A stretch of 64,000 bases of DNA from Vibrio penaeicida (GCF_030689305.1 NZ_JAUYVM010000023.1:1-64000); one strand, 5' to 3'. Counted from the first letter of the stretch, positions 15,988 to 24,900 are shown. Numbers and translations are program-made. The notes: generated by a model not told the origin, from the sequence alone.

Positions 15988-17445
15988 CTAACGACTAACA
16001 GCTTGAATGATCTCTTTGGGCTCAGCGTCTTGAGCAATAAACCGAGCTCTTACACTGCGCCAAAGGTGAAGATACCCATCATATTTATGAACAGGTATTA
16101 ATTCAAAATGCCCTTCGAGCAAACAGTCTTGGGTTACACCTTCAGGTAATCGATAAGGTGTTAAACGCACTTCTGCTTCTAGTTGATTGATAAGCTGTGA
16201 ACCTAATTCTATCGATTCACAAGGCAAAATCAGAACCCAATCTCCATCTCCAGATGAAGCGAAAATGTCGAACGAACGAAGCCTCTCCTTAAGAACGACT
16301 TGTACATGCGATTTAATTTGTTGCTTTGCCACTTCAGATAGGCAATCTGTATCTTTTACGGTGTACGCCGCAATGCAAAGAAAAGGTCTTTCCTTAAGCC
16401 CTAAAAGTTTTGCCTCTAACCCTTTGAGATTCAATAGCCCAGTTTCATCATCGAGGTGCATCAGTTTATCTTCATAAGATTGAATCAAAGACCAATTCTT
16501 ATTGATCAATAACGTAACGACAAACAGATAAGAAACAAACCATGTTACCAGCCAATAGTGTTTGTATTGCCACAACTGATACAAATGCTGTTGCCAATGT
16601 TGGTCGATACTCAAATGCAAACGCGTATTTTGAGAAGCATCACTGATTTCACCAGACTTTTTGTAAGTAAGAAGACCCGTTTGGTTGTCGCCTGGATAGG
16701 GAAGGATAAGGTACTCCTTCCCTAAACTGCGCTTAATCTGGCTCGCTAGAACATCCATTGCCAACACGCCCGCCAACTCTCCATCTCGATACACTGCAGC
16801 ACTTAAAGTGACCACCGACTTTCCGGTAAAGAGATCGCGGTATTCGCCTGTAAAGGTGATATCACGACGATTATTGGCAAGCCCATACTGCAAAGTGTTT
16901 CGCCAAAAAGGTCGATGTTTGAGTGCATCATCAAAAGTACTGCTCGTGATATTTCGCGCCAGCTTAGAAGGCGATGAAATGATGTATTTGTCTTTGGAAA
17001 TAAAGTAGATGGAAGAAATTGCTTCGCGGGAGTTCACTAAATAAGACATGACGTGAGCACTCGGCACCCAAAAATGCGCGTCTTGGTATAGTGAGGTACG
17101 CGCATCACACATGTCGACAACACCAGTGATGATAAAATCCGAATGAATGGTAGAACGTCCCTCACCTAGCCCTTCGAAAGAGCACGTTTTGCCTTCCACA
17201 ACGGTATGTAAGTGAGGGGGAGAATCAGAGACATTAAACTGCGACAGCACCGTCATCTCATGCTCCACCGCTCTTAATGTGTTCGACATGTCTTTTAACG
17301 CCATAGCCACATGCTTTTTTTCTGCTTTAAATTCTTCCGTCGCTTCATTGAGTGCGTCCACAACAAGAAGAAGCAGAAAAAGACCGTACAAAGCCGTTAC
17401 GCCCAGTAAAGAACGTTTAATTGGAAAGTTGTGATGATGGCTCAC
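15988..17445 (-). CDS. Membrane sensor with periplasmic Cache-like domain and degenerate GGDEF domain
   Basis: A 485-residue protein with one transmembrane helix at residues about 12-30, a long periplasmic region of the dCache/PDC type (about 35-290), a second helix (about 300-320, WLVTWFVSYLFVVTLLI), then a cytoplasmic GGDEF-like domain starting at DDETGLLNLKGLE. The signature loop that should read GGDEF reads GDGDW (in SSGDGDWVLILP), so diguanylate cyclase activity is unlikely. It may act as a ligand-responsive scaffold or GTP/c-di-GMP binding protein. It stands alone on the minus strand between epmB and the groEL 3' flank. Confidence 0.78.
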   Translation of the reverse strand: MSHHHNFPIKRSLLGVTALYGLFLLLLVVDALNEATEEFKAEKKHVAMALKDMSNTLRAVEHEMTVLSQFNVSDSPPHLHTVVEGKTCSFEGLGEGRSTIHSDFIITGVVDMCDARTSLYQDAHFWVPSAHVMSYLVNSREAISSIYFISKDKYIISSPSKLARNITSSTFDDALKHRPFWRNTLQYGLANNRRDITFTGEYRDLFTGKSVVTLSAAVYRDGELAGVLAMDVLASQIKRSLGKEYLILPYPGDNQTGLLTYKKSGEISDASQNTRLHLSIDQHWQQHLYQLWQYKHYWLVTWFVSYLFVVTLLINKNWSLIQSYEDKLMHLDDETGLLNLKGLEAKLLGLKERPFLCIAAYTVKDTDCLSEVAKQQIKSHVQVVLKERLRSFDIFASSGDGDWVLILPCESIELGSQLINQLEAEVRLTPYRLPEGVTQDCLLEGHFELIPVHKYDGYLHLWRSVRARFIAQDAEPKEIIQAVSR

Positions 17446-17601
17446 AGCATTAACCTAGCTACTTATTTTTATGCCTCTAACATACCAGAACAATATGCGA
17501 CATAAAGTGAATTTTCAGCTTAGATTAACGAAACTCACTCCACCTATAGAGCGTTTATCTAAATTATATAAAATCGATAAAATAATTGAATGTTTAAGAT
17601 A

Positions 17602-17629
17602 TAAAAAAGCCCCGCACAATGCGAGGCTC
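17602..17629 (-). terminator. groESL transcript terminator, in the 3' exon of the intron
   Basis: On the minus strand, stem AGCCTCGC/GCGGGGCT (one T-G pair) with loop ATTGT is followed by TTTTTT. It lies about 25 nt beyond the intron 3' boundary, so it is the original groEL terminator now separated from the gene by the 3.4-kb intron. Confidence 0.8.
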
Positions 17630-17693
17630 TTATAATCCGAGAGGAGGAGGCTGTCGGGTAGCAGCGACGCATTGCTGCGCCACCGCCCCCTAA

Positions 17694-17727
17694 GAACCGT
17701 ACGTGCGAGTTTCCCCGCATACGGCTC
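17694..17727 (-). ncRNA. Domain V of the group II intron
   Basis: A 34-nt hairpin on the minus strand starting GAGCCGTATGCGG and ending GCACGTACGGTTC, capped by a GAAA tetraloop. The AGC triad near the 5' end and the two-base bulge region fit the catalytic core of group II introns. Domain VI and the 3' splice site follow within 41 nt. Confidence 0.92.
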
Positions 17728-17765
17728 AAGCCTTTATAAGCTCACCACCCGAAGTGAGCCAGTAA

Positions 17766-17993
17766 CTAGTCCAACTCTAAATGAAATATTGCATTACCGG
17801 ATGTATCTCGACCAGTAAGGCCATCCATTTCACCGACATATTGGCTACTAACCCCCACCGTGTATATTTCTTCACCATCGATACGGTACAATAATTGATT
17901 TGTTGACGAACGAATGAATTCATCTCCAATTATATTTCCTATCAATTGACTCTGACGATATACACTGTAGTCGTGACCTTCTATGAATCTCAT
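17766..17993 (-). CDS. Small hypothetical protein inside intron domain IV
   Basis: A 75-residue protein with no signal peptide or membrane segment. The sequence is a run of short beta-strand-like repeats of the type (G-x-x-I-Y/L-x-V-x-G) and could be a 4-fold beta-flower-type protein, but I cannot confirm this. The start follows AAAGGAT and lies 3 bp after the stop of the DUF2188 gene, so the two are translationally coupled. It lies 39 bp before domain V. It is not part of normal group II introns. Confidence 0.65.
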   Translation of the reverse strand: MRFIEGHDYSVYRQSQLIGNIIGDEFIRSSTNQLLYRIDGEEIYTVGVSSQYVGEMDGLTGRDTSGNAIFHLELD

Positions 17994-17996
17994 AGA

Positions 17997-18221
17997 CTAT
18001 CCTTTCGGCGGATGAGGATCGTTACCATAAGAGTGTTTATCTCTAATCTTACCATCAGCCCCGTGAATTAATACTTCACTTTGCTGGTTCTTTGCGATAT
18101 CTCTAGCCGCTTCAAAAGCTTCTTGTTGAGTACCGTGTTTAGAAGTAAGTTTAGAGTTGCCCTCCCCTTGGACTCCCCAACTTCCGTCGTCATTCTGAAC
18201 TACATGTTGATTTTTTCCCAT
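17997..18221 (-). CDS. DUF2188 family small protein inside intron domain IV
   Basis: A 74-residue protein with the DUF2188 pattern: HVVQNDDGSWGVQGEGNSK at the N-terminus, then TQQEAFEAARDIAKNQ, and HGADGKIRDKHSYGNDP-PP at the C-terminus. Family members are small cytoplasmic proteins of unknown function common on mobile and stress-related loci. It starts 72 bp after the maturase stop and is followed by the 75-residue gene. The surrounding DNA is more AT-rich than the maturase ORF, suggesting separate acquisition by the intron. Confidence 0.8.
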   Translation of the reverse strand: MGKNQHVVQNDDGSWGVQGEGNSKLTSKHGTQQEAFEAARDIAKNQQSEVLIHGADGKIRDKHSYGNDPHPPKG

Positions 18222-18293
18222 ATTTTAACTCTCACCAATATGAAACTGATAGCAAAATATAGAGTATAAAACAATCAACTACTTTTCAATTAT

Positions 18294-19958
18294 TCAGGCC
18301 ATGTTATGTAGCTGTCTATGGCAATTAACATGCAACATCATCAAATTCGAGCTAATGTCCGTGCCCCCATCCACTCTTCTGACGATATGATGAATATCCC
18401 ATTCGTCCTCAGAGTGAAACTGCTGGTGACACACCGCGCATTTGTAGTCTTGTCTCTCGACAATCTTCCATAGCTTCCAGTTACCCGCCAAAGACTTCTT
18501 CAATCTTTGCATTTTCAGACGCTCAAAATATTGCTCGTCCTCCGGTAGATAACAATTCGCTGTTGCCCGAATTTTCACATGTTTATCGACTTTCACTCTC
18601 GCTGCACTCAGCAAGCGGTAGTGTCCATCTTCCCCTTTCAGTTTTGGTGCGCTGAATACCCAGTTTCTATCACCCACTGTTTTAAAGTATTTGTCTTTAA
18701 TCCAGCGCTTACGGCGATTCAAATGTATTCGGCGGCACCACTGCCACAACATTTTCCAGATCCTGTAATCGATATACTTGAATGTCTCACTCGCACATAC
18801 CCAGCGATGGTAGTTACACCACCCTCTGATCATCGGATTCAACTTCGCTATCACCGCTGAAGCTGGCACCGTTTTATGGCTGTTGAGATAATCTCGTATA
18901 CCGCGCAGAAAGTTCTTCACGTTTTTCTTTGACGGCTTAATTAACATCTTACCGTCGTATTTACGCAAATTCTGACCGAGAAAATCTAACCCGTCGTCTA
19001 TGTGCGTGATCAGCGTTTTTTCTGCTGACAATTGCAATCCCCGTTCTGCCATAAAGGCTTCAACTATTGGTAAGACCTTATCTTCTAGTAGCTCTTTCGA
19101 GATCCCAGTGATGATAAAGTCATCTGCATAACGCACATAATTAACCTTAGTTTTGTAACTGGCTTTCGTGTTCTTCTTCCCGAAGTGGGATTCGAGCACC
19201 ATTTCCAGTCCGTCTAAGGCCATATTAGCGAGTACAGGTGAGATAATCCCACCTTGCGGTGTACCCGACTCCGTCGAGTTAAACTTCCCAGATTCCATGA
19301 ATCCGGCTTTCAGCCACTTCTTGAGTATCGCCTTATCCAAAGGAATATTGGCGATAAGCCAATCATGGCTGATAAAGTCAAAACACCCTTTGATATCACC
19401 CTCCAGTACCCAACGGGCACTAGCCTTACGGCTGAGGTTCACGAAACATTGTTCGATCGCATCAGCACAAGAGCGATTCGGGCGAAAGCCATAGCTGTTT
19501 CGATCCGCCGTGATTTCCGATATGGGTTCAAGAGCTAACAGGTATAGTGCCTGCATTGCTCTATCACGCATGGTTGGTATTCCCAGCGGTCTATGCTTGC
19601 CATTAGCTTTAGGAATATAGACTCGCCTTAACGGTCTAGGCTTATAACCTTTACGCGTCAGCTGATCTATGGCTCCCCACTTCAAAACCGGAGTGTTCCA
19701 AATTTCTCCGTCAACACCCGGAGTGTTTTTCCCTCTGTTTTCGGTGACACGCCGAATGGCTATCACCTTGGCAGCAAACGAACGAGTTAACATGCGTTGC
19801 AGTCGTTTGACTTGTCGACAGTCAGATTTTTTCGTTGCCTTTGCGATCCGTACCTGTAGCCCTCTCACCTTACGATACATTAGTGACCAGTCGATGCTGT
19901 GCCACTGCTGTGTCTGGTGGGAGAATGCAGATACGTCAATTTGCATTGAAGTATGCAC
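18294..19958 (-). CDS. ltrA: Group II intron reverse transcriptase/maturase with HNH endonuclease domain
   Basis: Intron-encoded protein that helps the intron RNA fold and splice and copies it into new DNA sites. In order: N-terminal RT0-like region, reverse transcriptase fingers/palm with catalytic YADD (VNYVRYADDFIITG) and SGTPQGGIISPVLAN, the maturase X domain (IRGWCNYHRW), and a C-terminal HNH endonuclease (C-AVC...WDIHHIV...LHVNCH). All catalytic motifs look intact, so mobility is plausible. I start at GTG 19958, 8 bp after GGAGG; ATG codons at 19946 and 19973 are alternatives. The frame stays open to 20120 but that part belongs to intron RNA structure. Confidence 0.93.
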   Translation of the reverse strand: MHTSMQIDVSAFSHQTQQWHSIDWSLMYRKVRGLQVRIAKATKKSDCRQVKRLQRMLTRSFAAKVIAIRRVTENRGKNTPGVDGEIWNTPVLKWGAIDQLTRKGYKPRPLRRVYIPKANGKHRPLGIPTMRDRAMQALYLLALEPISEITADRNSYGFRPNRSCADAIEQCFVNLSRKASARWVLEGDIKGCFDFISHDWLIANIPLDKAILKKWLKAGFMESGKFNSTESGTPQGGIISPVLANMALDGLEMVLESHFGKKNTKASYKTKVNYVRYADDFIITGISKELLEDKVLPIVEAFMAERGLQLSAEKTLITHIDDGLDFLGQNLRKYDGKMLIKPSKKNVKNFLRGIRDYLNSHKTVPASAVIAKLNPMIRGWCNYHRWVCASETFKYIDYRIWKMLWQWCRRIHLNRRKRWIKDKYFKTVGDRNWVFSAPKLKGEDGHYRLLSAARVKVDKHVKIRATANCYLPEDEQYFERLKMQRLKKSLAGNWKLWKIVERQDYKCAVCHQQFHSEDEWDIHHIVRRVDGGTDISSNLMMLHVNCHRQLHNMA

Positions 19959-20006
19959 CTTGCTTTCCTCCATTAACGATAAGTTAATCAAACAACACAA
20001 GGCGCA

Positions 20007-20030
20007 TCTGTGCCCTATAGGGCACAGATT
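20007..20030 (-). other. 24-bp perfect palindrome upstream of the maturase ORF
   Basis: Half-site ATCTGTGCCCTA is followed by its exact complement. It lies about 50 nt before the maturase start within the intron. In RNA it would form a stable hairpin, probably the base or a branch of domain IV, where maturases bind and repress their own translation in the best-studied intron. The role here is inference. Confidence 0.5.
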
Positions 20031-20398
20031 TACCCTATGAGGCTTGAGTTTGTTGCTGTCAGTACCCGAAATCCTCAAATAGGAAAGGTAACGTCCACAA
20101 TTGGACTCTGACAGTTTCAATTACCGTAAAACTTAACGGCTTTACTGATTTTCACACAATTAAAGACCAAGCAGACGTGGGCTCCGTTTCCGGTGAAAGC
20201 ACGTTGGCTTTCTATCCTACTCATTACAAGCAGGCTTTCGCTTTTTCTGCTCTCCTGTACCCGTATCCTCAACAGCGCCTCTTACGAGGTGCCTGCCCCA
20301 TAGGGGCAAAGATACGGGGTTTCCGAGTTCCGTTTTCATTACACGGGTTACTTAGGCTCTACCTATCCACCGATGGCGCATGAGTCAGCGTATCCCCA

Positions 20399-20509
20399 GA
20401 TGTAAAAGAGATAACCGGCCATATACCTTTTGGTCGGAGCGTTAGTGACGACTAATCCTCCCAAAGGGATAATTAATCGACACGACAATAGCGTTACGCT
20501 CGTCGCGGC
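20399..20509 (-). other. Exon-binding sites EBS1 and EBS2 of the intron
   Basis: On the minus strand EBS1 is TACATC at 20404-20399, exactly complementary to GATGTA, the last six bases of the 5' exon. EBS2 is GCCGC at 20509-20505, complementary to GCGGC at exon positions about -13 to -9. EBS2 lies 5' of EBS1 by about 100 nt, the normal domain I order. This pairing supports groEL as a specific target rather than a chance insertion. Confidence 0.7.
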
Positions 20510-21067
20510 TGACGGTGTTTATCAGTAGTTCACTTACGTTAACCATATAACCCAGCCTAGCCCCTAAACCGCCTGCTATTGGCGATTGTCTTAACCTTCA
20601 CTTCGCAGTAAGGATTAACCACTTGCGTGGGGGTACATTGTCAGGAAGCTCCGCACACCGCGTTACCGCAGATGCACTATCCCTAGACTACTATTGGCTG
20701 AACAACAGGTCTTACTATCCAATAACCTACCCGTCCGAGTAAGAGATTGGCTAAGACAATAATGAAAACAGCTTCGCACCGTGCAGGTGGCTCAAGCTTA
20801 AATAAGACACGAATATTCCCGTTACTTCACAGACACTGATAGCGCTGCTTCAACGTATATCATTCGCCTAAAGCGAGGGACATAGACTTTCGCCCATGCC
20901 TAAAATCGGACCTCTTACGAGGACCGATATTCGGGCTTGGGTTAAGCCCGAATATCGGGTTTTATTTGTTTGCTATTTCGTCGGGTGGGATAGTATCCAC
21001 AACATATAGTTAGTGGTTACTATGGACGTAGCCCGCTCGGCTAGCTACCTACGCGACTCTCGTCGCA

Positions 21068-22714
21068 CTACATCATGCCGCCCATGCCGCCCATTCCACC
21101 CATACCGCCCATATCAGGCATTGCTGGTGCATCTTTCTGAGGTGAGTCAGTCACCATCGCTTCAGTTGTGATCATAAGACCCGCAACCGATGCTGCAAAC
21201 TGAAGTGCGCTACGCGTTACTTTCGTTGGGTCAAGAATACCCATTGCGATCATGTCGCCGTATTCACCCGTCGCTGCGTTGTAGCCGTAGTTATTTTCAC
21301 CACCACGTACATTGTTCGCGACTACAGACTCTTCATCACCCGCGTTGCTTGTAATTTGACGAAGCGGCGCTTCCATTGCACGTAGCGCAACACGAATACC
21401 CACGTTTTGCTCTTCGTTGTCACCTTCAAGCTCAGTCAACTTAGAAGCTACGCGGACTAGTGCAACGCCACCGCCTGCCACTACGCCTTCTTCAACCGCT
21501 GCGCGAGTTGCGTTTAAAGCATCCTCAACGCGGTCTTTCTTCTCTTTCATTTCAACTTCAGTCGCTGCGCCGACTTTGATTACTGCAACACCGCCTGCTA
21601 GCTTAGCAACGCGCTCTTGTAGTTTCTCTTTGTCGTAGTCTGAAGTTGCTTCTTCGATTTGCTGACGGATTTGAGCAACACGACCTTGGATCGCCGCTTC
21701 TTCACCCGCACCATCGATGATGGTTGAGTTTTCTTTCGTGATGGTTACTCGCTTCGCTTGACCTAAATCTTCGAGCGTAACTTTTTCAAGTTCTAGACCA
21801 ATCTCTTCTGAAATCACAGTACCGCCAGTTAGGATAGCGATATCTTGAAGCATTGCTTTACGACGATCGCCAAAACCAGGCGCTTTAACCGCTGCTACTT
21901 TCACAATTCCACGCATGTTGTTCACAACAAGTGTTGCTAACGCTTCACCTTCAACATCTTCAGCGATAATAAGAAGAGGACGTGATGCTTTTGCTACTGC
22001 TTCTAGAGTAGGAAGCAATTCGCGGATATTAGACACTTTCTTGTCAACAAGAAGGATGAATGGGTTTTCTAGGTCAACCGCCCCTGCTTCTTGATTGTTG
22101 ATGAAGTAAGGAGAAAGATAACCACGGTCAAACTGCATACCTTCAACGACGTCTAGCTCGTCTTGTAGCGCCTGACCTTCTTCAACAGTGATAACACCGT
22201 CACGACCTACTTTTTCCATTGCTTCTGCAATAATGTCACCAACCGTTTGATCAGAGTTTGCAGAGATAGTACCTACCTGAGCGATAGCTTTTGAATCTGC
22301 GCACGGCACAGACAGCACTTTCAGCTCTTCAACTGCTGCTACAACTGCTTTATCGATACCACGCTTCAGATCCATTGGGTTCATGCCAGCTGCAACAGCT
22401 TTCAAACCTTCGCTAACAATAGATTGAGCCAATACAGTTGCAGTCGTTGTTCCGTCACCTGCTGCTTCATTCGCTTGAGACGCCACTTCTTTAACCATTT
22501 GTGCGCCCATGTTCTGAAACTTGTCTTCCAGTTCAATTTCACGCGCAACAGAAACACCATCTTTAGTAATAGTTGGAGCACCGAACGATTTGTCCAGTAC
22601 AACGTTACGACCTTTAGGACCTAGTGTTACTTTTACAGCATCAGCCAGAACGTTAACACCTTCTAGCATTTTGATTCGTGCGTCGTTACCAAATTTAACG
22701 TCTTTAGCAGCCAT
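21068..22714 (-). CDS. groEL: Chaperonin GroEL (60 kDa), stop codon split by a group II intron
   Basis: ATP-dependent chaperonin that folds proteins with GroES in the cytoplasm. The 548-residue protein is full length, with the ATP-site DGTTTATVLA, GDRRKAML in the apical region, and the C-terminal GGM repeat tail (GGMGGMGGMM). The stop codon is read as TAG: TA is exon and G is the first intron base. After splicing the exons would read TAA. The unspliced message still gives a full-length protein. Second gene after groES, 76 bp apart. Confidence 0.97.
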   Translation of the reverse strand: MAAKDVKFGNDARIKMLEGVNVLADAVKVTLGPKGRNVVLDKSFGAPTITKDGVSVAREIELEDKFQNMGAQMVKEVASQANEAAGDGTTTATVLAQSIVSEGLKAVAAGMNPMDLKRGIDKAVVAAVEELKVLSVPCADSKAIAQVGTISANSDQTVGDIIAEAMEKVGRDGVITVEEGQALQDELDVVEGMQFDRGYLSPYFINNQEAGAVDLENPFILLVDKKVSNIRELLPTLEAVAKASRPLLIIAEDVEGEALATLVVNNMRGIVKVAAVKAPGFGDRRKAMLQDIAILTGGTVISEEIGLELEKVTLEDLGQAKRVTITKENSTIIDGAGEEAAIQGRVAQIRQQIEEATSDYDKEKLQERVAKLAGGVAVIKVGAATEVEMKEKKDRVEDALNATRAAVEEGVVAGGGVALVRVASKLTELEGDNEEQNVGIRVALRAMEAPLRQITSNAGDEESVVANNVRGGENNYGYNAATGEYGDMIAMGILDPTKVTRSALQFAASVAGLMITTEAMVTDSPQKDAPAMPDMGGMGGMGGMGGMM

Positions 22715-22790
22715 CTTTAATTTCCCTTTCTTAATTCGTTTTTAGTCTGTCGTTTTTTGAATCAGAGTAAAAATTACTCAATGATTGCTT

Positions 22791-23081
22791 TTACTCAACG
22801 ATTGCCATGATGTCATTTTCAGACATGATCAGAACTTCTTTGCCGTCAATCTTTTCAGATTTCGTGCCGTAGCCTTCAGCAAAAATAACGCTATCACCAA
22901 CTTTAACGTCCAGCGGTTGCACAGTACCGTTTTCTAGGATGCGGCCCTTGCCTACAGCCAAAACCGTACCACGTGTCGATTTTTCCGCAGCAGAACCAGT
23001 TAGAACGATGCCGCCGGCAGATTTGGATTCAACTTCTTGGCGTTCAACGATAACTCGGTCGTGTAAAGGACGGATATTCAT
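22791..23081 (-). CDS. groES: Co-chaperonin GroES (10 kDa)
   Basis: Lid of the GroEL folding chamber. The 96-residue protein starts MNIRPLHDRVIVER and contains the flexible mobile loop region SAGGIVLTGSAAEKS that docks on GroEL. A good ribosome-binding site (AGGAGA) precedes the ATG. It is the first gene of the groESL operon under a heat-shock-type promoter about 70 bp upstream. Confidence 0.97.
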   Translation of the reverse strand: MNIRPLHDRVIVERQEVESKSAGGIVLTGSAAEKSTRGTVLAVGKGRILENGTVQPLDVKVGDSVIFAEGYGTKSEKIDGKEVLIMSENDIMAIVE

Positions 23082-23150
23082 CGGTCGTCTCTCCTGATTA
23101 GATGATTCTATTTGATGTAAGAAATACCGTTAAAACGGCTTGTGGATCAT

Positions 23151-23184
23151 ATATAGGGCGTACATAGAGATAACCCAAGGGGGG
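23151..23184 (-). promoter_or_regulatory. Sigma-32-type heat-shock promoter of groESL
   Basis: On the minus strand a -35 element CCCCCCTTGGG (23184-23174) and a -10 element CCCTATAT (23158-23151) are separated by about 13-14 bp. This matches the sigma-32 pattern (CTTGAAA / CCCCATNT) and resembles the E. coli groE promoter in having a C-run before CTTG. No CIRCE element was seen. Confidence 0.65.
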
Positions 23185-23428
23185 CAATGCGTTTTTTTGT
23201 GACGAGTGTTGAAAAATCAAACAGCTTTTCGCGAAATTTCACGTTTGTTGCTCGCAGACTCTATTTCTACCTCTACTTTCGAGCCCGTCGTTCCTTTCGC
23301 TCTTAATGTGACAAGTTTCTTATGTCACTGCTTTTCTAGTCGCTGGAGCGCCAAGCCATATTGTGGCTCCAATGTGTATTCTTCTGTATCCTACGCGTTC
23401 TTCAAGATAAATTGAGCTGTAACTATCA

Positions 23429-24787
23429 ATGCAAGATAAACATGGATTACTCACTGCCCCGATACCCGCAGTGCTCAGAAATATGACCCTACCGATGATT
23501 GTAGGTCTGATTTCGATCCTGATGTTTAATCTTGTGGACACTTTTTTTATTTCTTTGCTCGGTACTCAGGCTCTGGCTGCGATCAGCTTTACTTTTCCCG
23601 TCACCTTTGCCGTCAATTGCATCACGATGGGCATTGGTATGGGGCTTTCGACCAACATCGGTCGGCTGCTTGGGCAAGGTCACAATCAAGATGCGGCAAG
23701 ATTTTCTTCCCATGGTTTAATCCTAGCGGTCATTCTCGTCAGTGTCGCATCGACTATAGGCTTACTGACCATCACTCCACTGTTTTCTCTTCTCGGGGCG
23801 ACTCCAGATCTGATTCCACTCATCAAAGAGTACATGGTGGTATGGTATCTAACGATCCCAATGTTAGTCATCCCCATGGCGGGAAACAGTGCGATTCGTG
23901 CAACTGGTGATACCAAAACTCCAGCAAAAATCATGATGCTGGCTGGTGTCATTAACGGCGTACTCGACCCACTGCTTATCTTTGGTTACGGTCCGTTTCC
24001 TGAATTGGGAATAAAAGGGGCTGCTATAGCCAGTGCACTCAGCTACATGGGTGCTTTGTGTGGATCTTTGTACGTACTCATAAAAAGAGAAAAGCTGCTG
24101 GCACTCCCGTATTTTCCGTCACTCATACAAGATTGGCGTGCCATCTTAAAAATTGGCACACCCGCTGCCTTGTCTAATGCGATGTCACCTATTTCAGGAG
24201 CAATACTGATGATGATATTAGCGAGCCACGGTACAGAAGCCGTTGCCGCTTATGGTGCCGCGCAACGTGTCGAGTCTATTTTGATTTTGGTATTGATGGC
24301 ACTGACCTCCGCTTTGACGCCCTTTATGGCGCAAAATTTAGGCGCAAAGAATCCAATGCGCAGTTTTAACGCCATGTTTGTATGCATGCGATTTTCGATT
24401 CTTTTCCAGCTTCTCATCTTTATTATGATGGTCCCACTGAGCATGCCTATTGCTTCACTTTTCTCTCAAGAGCAAAGTGTTAGAGATCTGCTTTGGCATT
24501 ACTTGCTAGTGGTGCCGTTCAGCTATGGGTTTCAAGGCATATTAATGGTACTGGTTAGTGGGCTCAATGCACTGCACAAACCCATGCACGCTTTTAGTTG
24601 GAGTGCGATGCGTTTGTTTATATTCACATTGCCTTTTGCCTACATTGGCAGTGAATGGTATCAGGTTGAAGGGCTTTTTATAGGCATAGCTGCAGGCAAT
24701 CTCGTTGGTGGAACACTGGGATACTTGTACGCAATTAAAATGCGTAACGAAGTAATTGAAGCTCACGAGCCGGAGCCAAATCCATAG
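23429..24787 (+). CDS. MATE family multidrug/sodium antiporter
   Basis: A 452-residue inner-membrane efflux protein with about 12 helices in two homologous halves. The first half begins MTLPMIVGLISILMFNLVDT, typical of MATE transporters; the second repeats the pattern at ALSNAMSPISGAILMMI. Family members export cationic drugs or metabolites in exchange for Na+ or H+. It is divergent from groES and convergent with pfkA, and no regulator is adjacent. In the 347-bp gap upstream (23082-23428) I see only the groESL promoter. Confidence 0.9.
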   Translation: MQDKHGLLTAPIPAVLRNMTLPMIVGLISILMFNLVDTFFISLLGTQALAAISFTFPVTFAVNCITMGIGMGLSTNIGRLLGQGHNQDAARFSSHGLILAVILVSVASTIGLLTITPLFSLLGATPDLIPLIKEYMVVWYLTIPMLVIPMAGNSAIRATGDTKTPAKIMMLAGVINGVLDPLLIFGYGPFPELGIKGAAIASALSYMGALCGSLYVLIKREKLLALPYFPSLIQDWRAILKIGTPAALSNAMSPISGAILMMILASHGTEAVAAYGAAQRVESILILVLMALTSALTPFMAQNLGAKNPMRSFNAMFVCMRFSILFQLLIFIMMVPLSMPIASLFSQEQSVRDLLWHYLLVVPFSYGFQGILMVLVSGLNALHKPMHAFSWSAMRLFIFTLPFAYIGSEWYQVEGLFIGIAAGNLVGGTLGYLYAIKMRNEVIEAHEPEPNP

Positions 24788-24900
24788 TTCACCGAGGCAT
24801 CGCCAGTCAAAATAACCGATAGCGAAATCAATCGATAGCTAAAGCCAACATTAGCCATAGCCACCGTTAACCAAAACCGGAAAAAGTATCCGTCAAACAA

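Larger units (their letters stand above)
17653..21068 (-). mobile_element. Group II intron inserted in the groEL stop codon
   Basis: A 3416-nt self-splicing retroelement on the groEL strand. The 5' end is GTGCG at 21068-21064, its first G being the third base of the groEL stop TAG. The 3' end is CTACCCGAC at 17653, followed by exon AGCC, so splicing joins TA to A and recreates TAA. Domain V (17694-17727) has the catalytic AGC and a GAAA tetraloop. EBS1 TACATC (20399-20404) pairs with the last six exon bases GATGTA; EBS2 GCCGC (20505-20509) pairs with GCGGC further upstream. It encodes a reverse transcriptase/maturase and, unusually, two extra small genes between that ORF and domain V. Confidence 0.9.

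Noticed and set aside
19959..20120. Upstream extension of the maturase frame
   Set aside because: Covers the 24-bp palindrome and other structured intron RNA; the GGAGG site supports a start at 19958.
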